Assembly (NCBI GenBank): GCA_900556195.1
Contig: USOJ01000047.1
Span: 1 to 7,123, forward strand
Source of the DNA: an uncultured Eubacteriales bacterium
Lineage (GTDB): Bacteria; Bacillota; Clostridia; Christensenellales; Borkfalkiaceae
DNA length: 7,123 nucleotides
Reading direction: 5' to 3'
The notes beneath the pieces are model-generated. The model had not been told where the DNA came from. It ran no database searches and saw nothing but the letters and a program-made list of their open reading frames with translations. Every line of letters begins with the position of its first letter. The stretch's first letter is position 1. The translations under genes were made by a program, and so were the position numbers. Shown here one piece after another: positions 5,289 through 7,123 of this stretch.

Positions 5289-7112
5289 ATGGATACGAGA
5301 AGCGACGTAAGGAACATCGCGATTATCGCCCACGTAGACCACGGTAAAACGACTTTGGTCGACGGACTTCTGAAACAGAACAACGTCTTTCGCAGTAACG
5401 AAGTGGTCGGCGAAAGAGTTATGGACAGCGGCGATATTGAAAGAGAAAGAGGAATTACCATCCTCGCCAAAAACACGGCGGTTATTTACAAAAACACCAA
5501 AATAAACATAATAGACACTCCGGGACACGCCGATTTCGGCGGCGAAGTAGAGCGTATACTCTCTATGGTAGACGGCGTAGTGTTGCTCGTAGACGCGGTC
5601 GAAGGCTGCATGCCGCAGACGAGATACGTACTTAAAAAGGCGTTGTCGCTCAACAAAAAACCCGTCGTATGCGTAAACAAAATCGACAAGGGCGGCGACG
5701 TGAATCAGACGATCGACGGCATAATCGATTTGTTTATCGAACTCGGCGCGAACGACGAACAACTCGATTTCAAAGTGATTTACGCAAGCGCGAAACAGGG
5801 CTGGGCGACGGCGGACTTAAACGTTCCGAGCGACAATCTTAACCCCTTGCTCGACGCCATTTTAACCGAAATCCCCGCCCCGACGGGAGATATGAACGCG
5901 CCCTTGCAGGCGATTATCTGCAACGTAGACTACGACGAATACGTCGGACGTATAGGCATAGGCAGAATAGTACGCGGAAGCATAAAAGACGCCGAAAACG
6001 TTACGATTATACACACCGACAAGACGACTACCAACGCGAGAGTAGGTAAACTCTATCAGTTCGAAGGACTTAAAAGAGTGGAAGTTACCGACGCTAAAAT
6101 GGGCGATATCATAGCCGTTTCGGGTCTTGACAAAATAAACATAGGCGAAACGATCTGCACGCCCGACTGCATAGAACAACTCCCCTTCGTCGCGATCGAC
6201 GAACCGACCGTTTCTATGTATTTTATGGTAAACAACAGTCCGTTCGCGGGTAAAGAGGGCAAGTACGTTACTTCGCGCCACTTACGCGCAAGACTTTTCA
6301 AAGAGATAGAAACCAACGTTTCGATGAGAGTCGAAGAAACGGACAGCGCGGACACCTTCAAGGTGTTCGGCAGAGGCGAACTTCACCTTTCGATACTTAT
6401 CGAAAACATGCGCCGCGAAGGCTACGAATTTCAGGTTTCCCGCCCGAAGGTAATCTTCAAGGAAATAAACGGCAAGTGCCACGAACCTATGGAAGACCTC
6501 GTAGTGGAAGTACCCAACGACTACGTAGGGGCGATTATGAACAAACTCGGCGCGAGAAAGGGCGAACTCGTGGATATGACCGCCGACGACAGAGGCGGAA
6601 CGAAACTTCAATTCAAAATTCCCGCAAGATGCCTTTTCGGCTACAGAAGCGAAATGCTCACCGACACGAAAGGTTTCGGCATAATGAGTCACGTTTTCGC
6701 GGGGTACGAAGAATACAAAGGCGACATACCCGGCAGAACGAGAGGGTCGCTCGTGGTATTCGAAACGGGCGTTACCACTCAATACGGCTTATATAACGCG
6801 CAGGAACGTTCTACGTTGTTTATCGGCGCGGGCGAAAAGGTTTACGAAGGCGAAGTAGTCGGCGAAAACTCCCGCGAAGACGATCTGGTCGTAAACGTGT
6901 GCAAACTCAAACACCTTACCAACAGCAGAGCCTCGGGCAGCGACGAAGCGTTGAAACTTATCCCCCCGACCGTACTTTCGCTCGAACAATGCCTTGAATT
7001 TATCGCGGACGACGAACTCGTGGAAGTTACGCCCGTCAGCATAAGGCTTCGCAAAAAGATACTTTCGAAAGACCTTCGTATGAAAGAATGGGCTAAAACC
7101 AGAAAACAATAA
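5289..7112 (+). CDS. typA: Ribosome-associated translational GTPase TypA/BipA
   Basis: TypA (BipA) is an EF-G-like GTPase that binds the 70S ribosome and supports 50S assembly, cold growth and stress responses. The 607-aa length is typical. G1 AHVDHGKT (14-21), G2 RGITI (54-58), G3 DTPGH (76-80), G4 NKID (130-133) and G5 SAK (165-167) are intact. After the GTPase domain come a beta-barrel (about 200-290), two EF-G-like alpha/beta domains with FGRGELHLSILIENMRREG, and the BipA-specific C-terminal domain with LTNSRASGSDEA near 545. FGGEVERILSMVDG after G3 separates it from EF-G and LepA. Small departures from sequences I recall are CLFGYR near 446 where GLIGYR is usual, and NKIDKGG where NKIDR(P) is common. 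The gene is complete and ends 11 bases before the window edge, so its terminator is not visible. Confidence 0.97.
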   Translation: MDTRSDVRNIAIIAHVDHGKTTLVDGLLKQNNVFRSNEVVGERVMDSGDIERERGITILAKNTAVIYKNTKINIIDTPGHADFGGEVERILSMVDGVVLLVDAVEGCMPQTRYVLKKALSLNKKPVVCVNKIDKGGDVNQTIDGIIDLFIELGANDEQLDFKVIYASAKQGWATADLNVPSDNLNPLLDAILTEIPAPTGDMNAPLQAIICNVDYDEYVGRIGIGRIVRGSIKDAENVTIIHTDKTTTNARVGKLYQFEGLKRVEVTDAKMGDIIAVSGLDKINIGETICTPDCIEQLPFVAIDEPTVSMYFMVNNSPFAGKEGKYVTSRHLRARLFKEIETNVSMRVEETDSADTFKVFGRGELHLSILIENMRREGYEFQVSRPKVIFKEINGKCHEPMEDLVVEVPNDYVGAIMNKLGARKGELVDMTADDRGGTKLQFKIPARCLFGYRSEMLTDTKGFGIMSHVFAGYEEYKGDIPGRTRGSLVVFETGVTTQYGLYNAQERSTLFIGAGEKVYEGEVVGENSREDDLVVNVCKLKHLTNSRASGSDEALKLIPPTVLSLEQCLEFIADDELVEVTPVSIRLRKKILSKDLRMKEWAKTRKQ

Positions 7113-7123
7113 AACGATATAAA

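Overview
The window looks like chromosomal housekeeping DNA from a Bacillota bacterium, most likely a Clostridia-type gut or host-associated lineage. This is inferred from the Gram-positive style of the tRNAs, strong AGGAG ribosome sites, TTGACA/TATAAT promoters, an intermediate GC content with many TCG/GCG/GTC codons, and an intergenic repeat type that I associate with uncultured Clostridia. I cannot name a genus.

Layout from left to right. Positions 1-330 hold a minus-strand tRNA cluster read in the order Pro(TGG), CAT-anticodon (Ile2 or Met), Asp(GTC), Phe(GAA); the Phe gene is cut by the window edge. A near-consensus promoter at 354-382 drives it. Positions 402-962 encode an unrecognised four-helix membrane protein with a charged C-terminal helix. 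Positions 988-1143 are a composite intergenic repeat with two inverted-repeat modules. Then come three minus-strand genes transcribed in the order type I L-asparaginase (4145-5152), ABC exporter half-transporter (2425-4143) and phosphopentomutase deoB (1144-2307). Asparaginase and ABC exporter are separated by one base and are almost certainly co-transcribed. deoB follows after 117 bases that contain a perfect -10 hexamer, a 21-base-arm hairpin and a possible 19-codon leader ORF. At 5153-5288 a divergent promoter region separates this block from typA/bipA (5289-7112), a ribosome-associated GTPase on the plus strand.

The functions are translation (tRNAs, TypA), amino-acid catabolism (asparaginase), nucleoside/pentose salvage (DeoB) and export (ABC protein). 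I see no defence system, CRISPR array, phage gene or transposase, and no evidence for a new multi-gene system. The observations most worth checking are regulatory: the asparaginase promoter places its predicted transcription start on the A of the ATG (a leaderless mRNA), and a long hairpin that coincides with a tiny ORF ends directly against the deoB ribosome-binding site.
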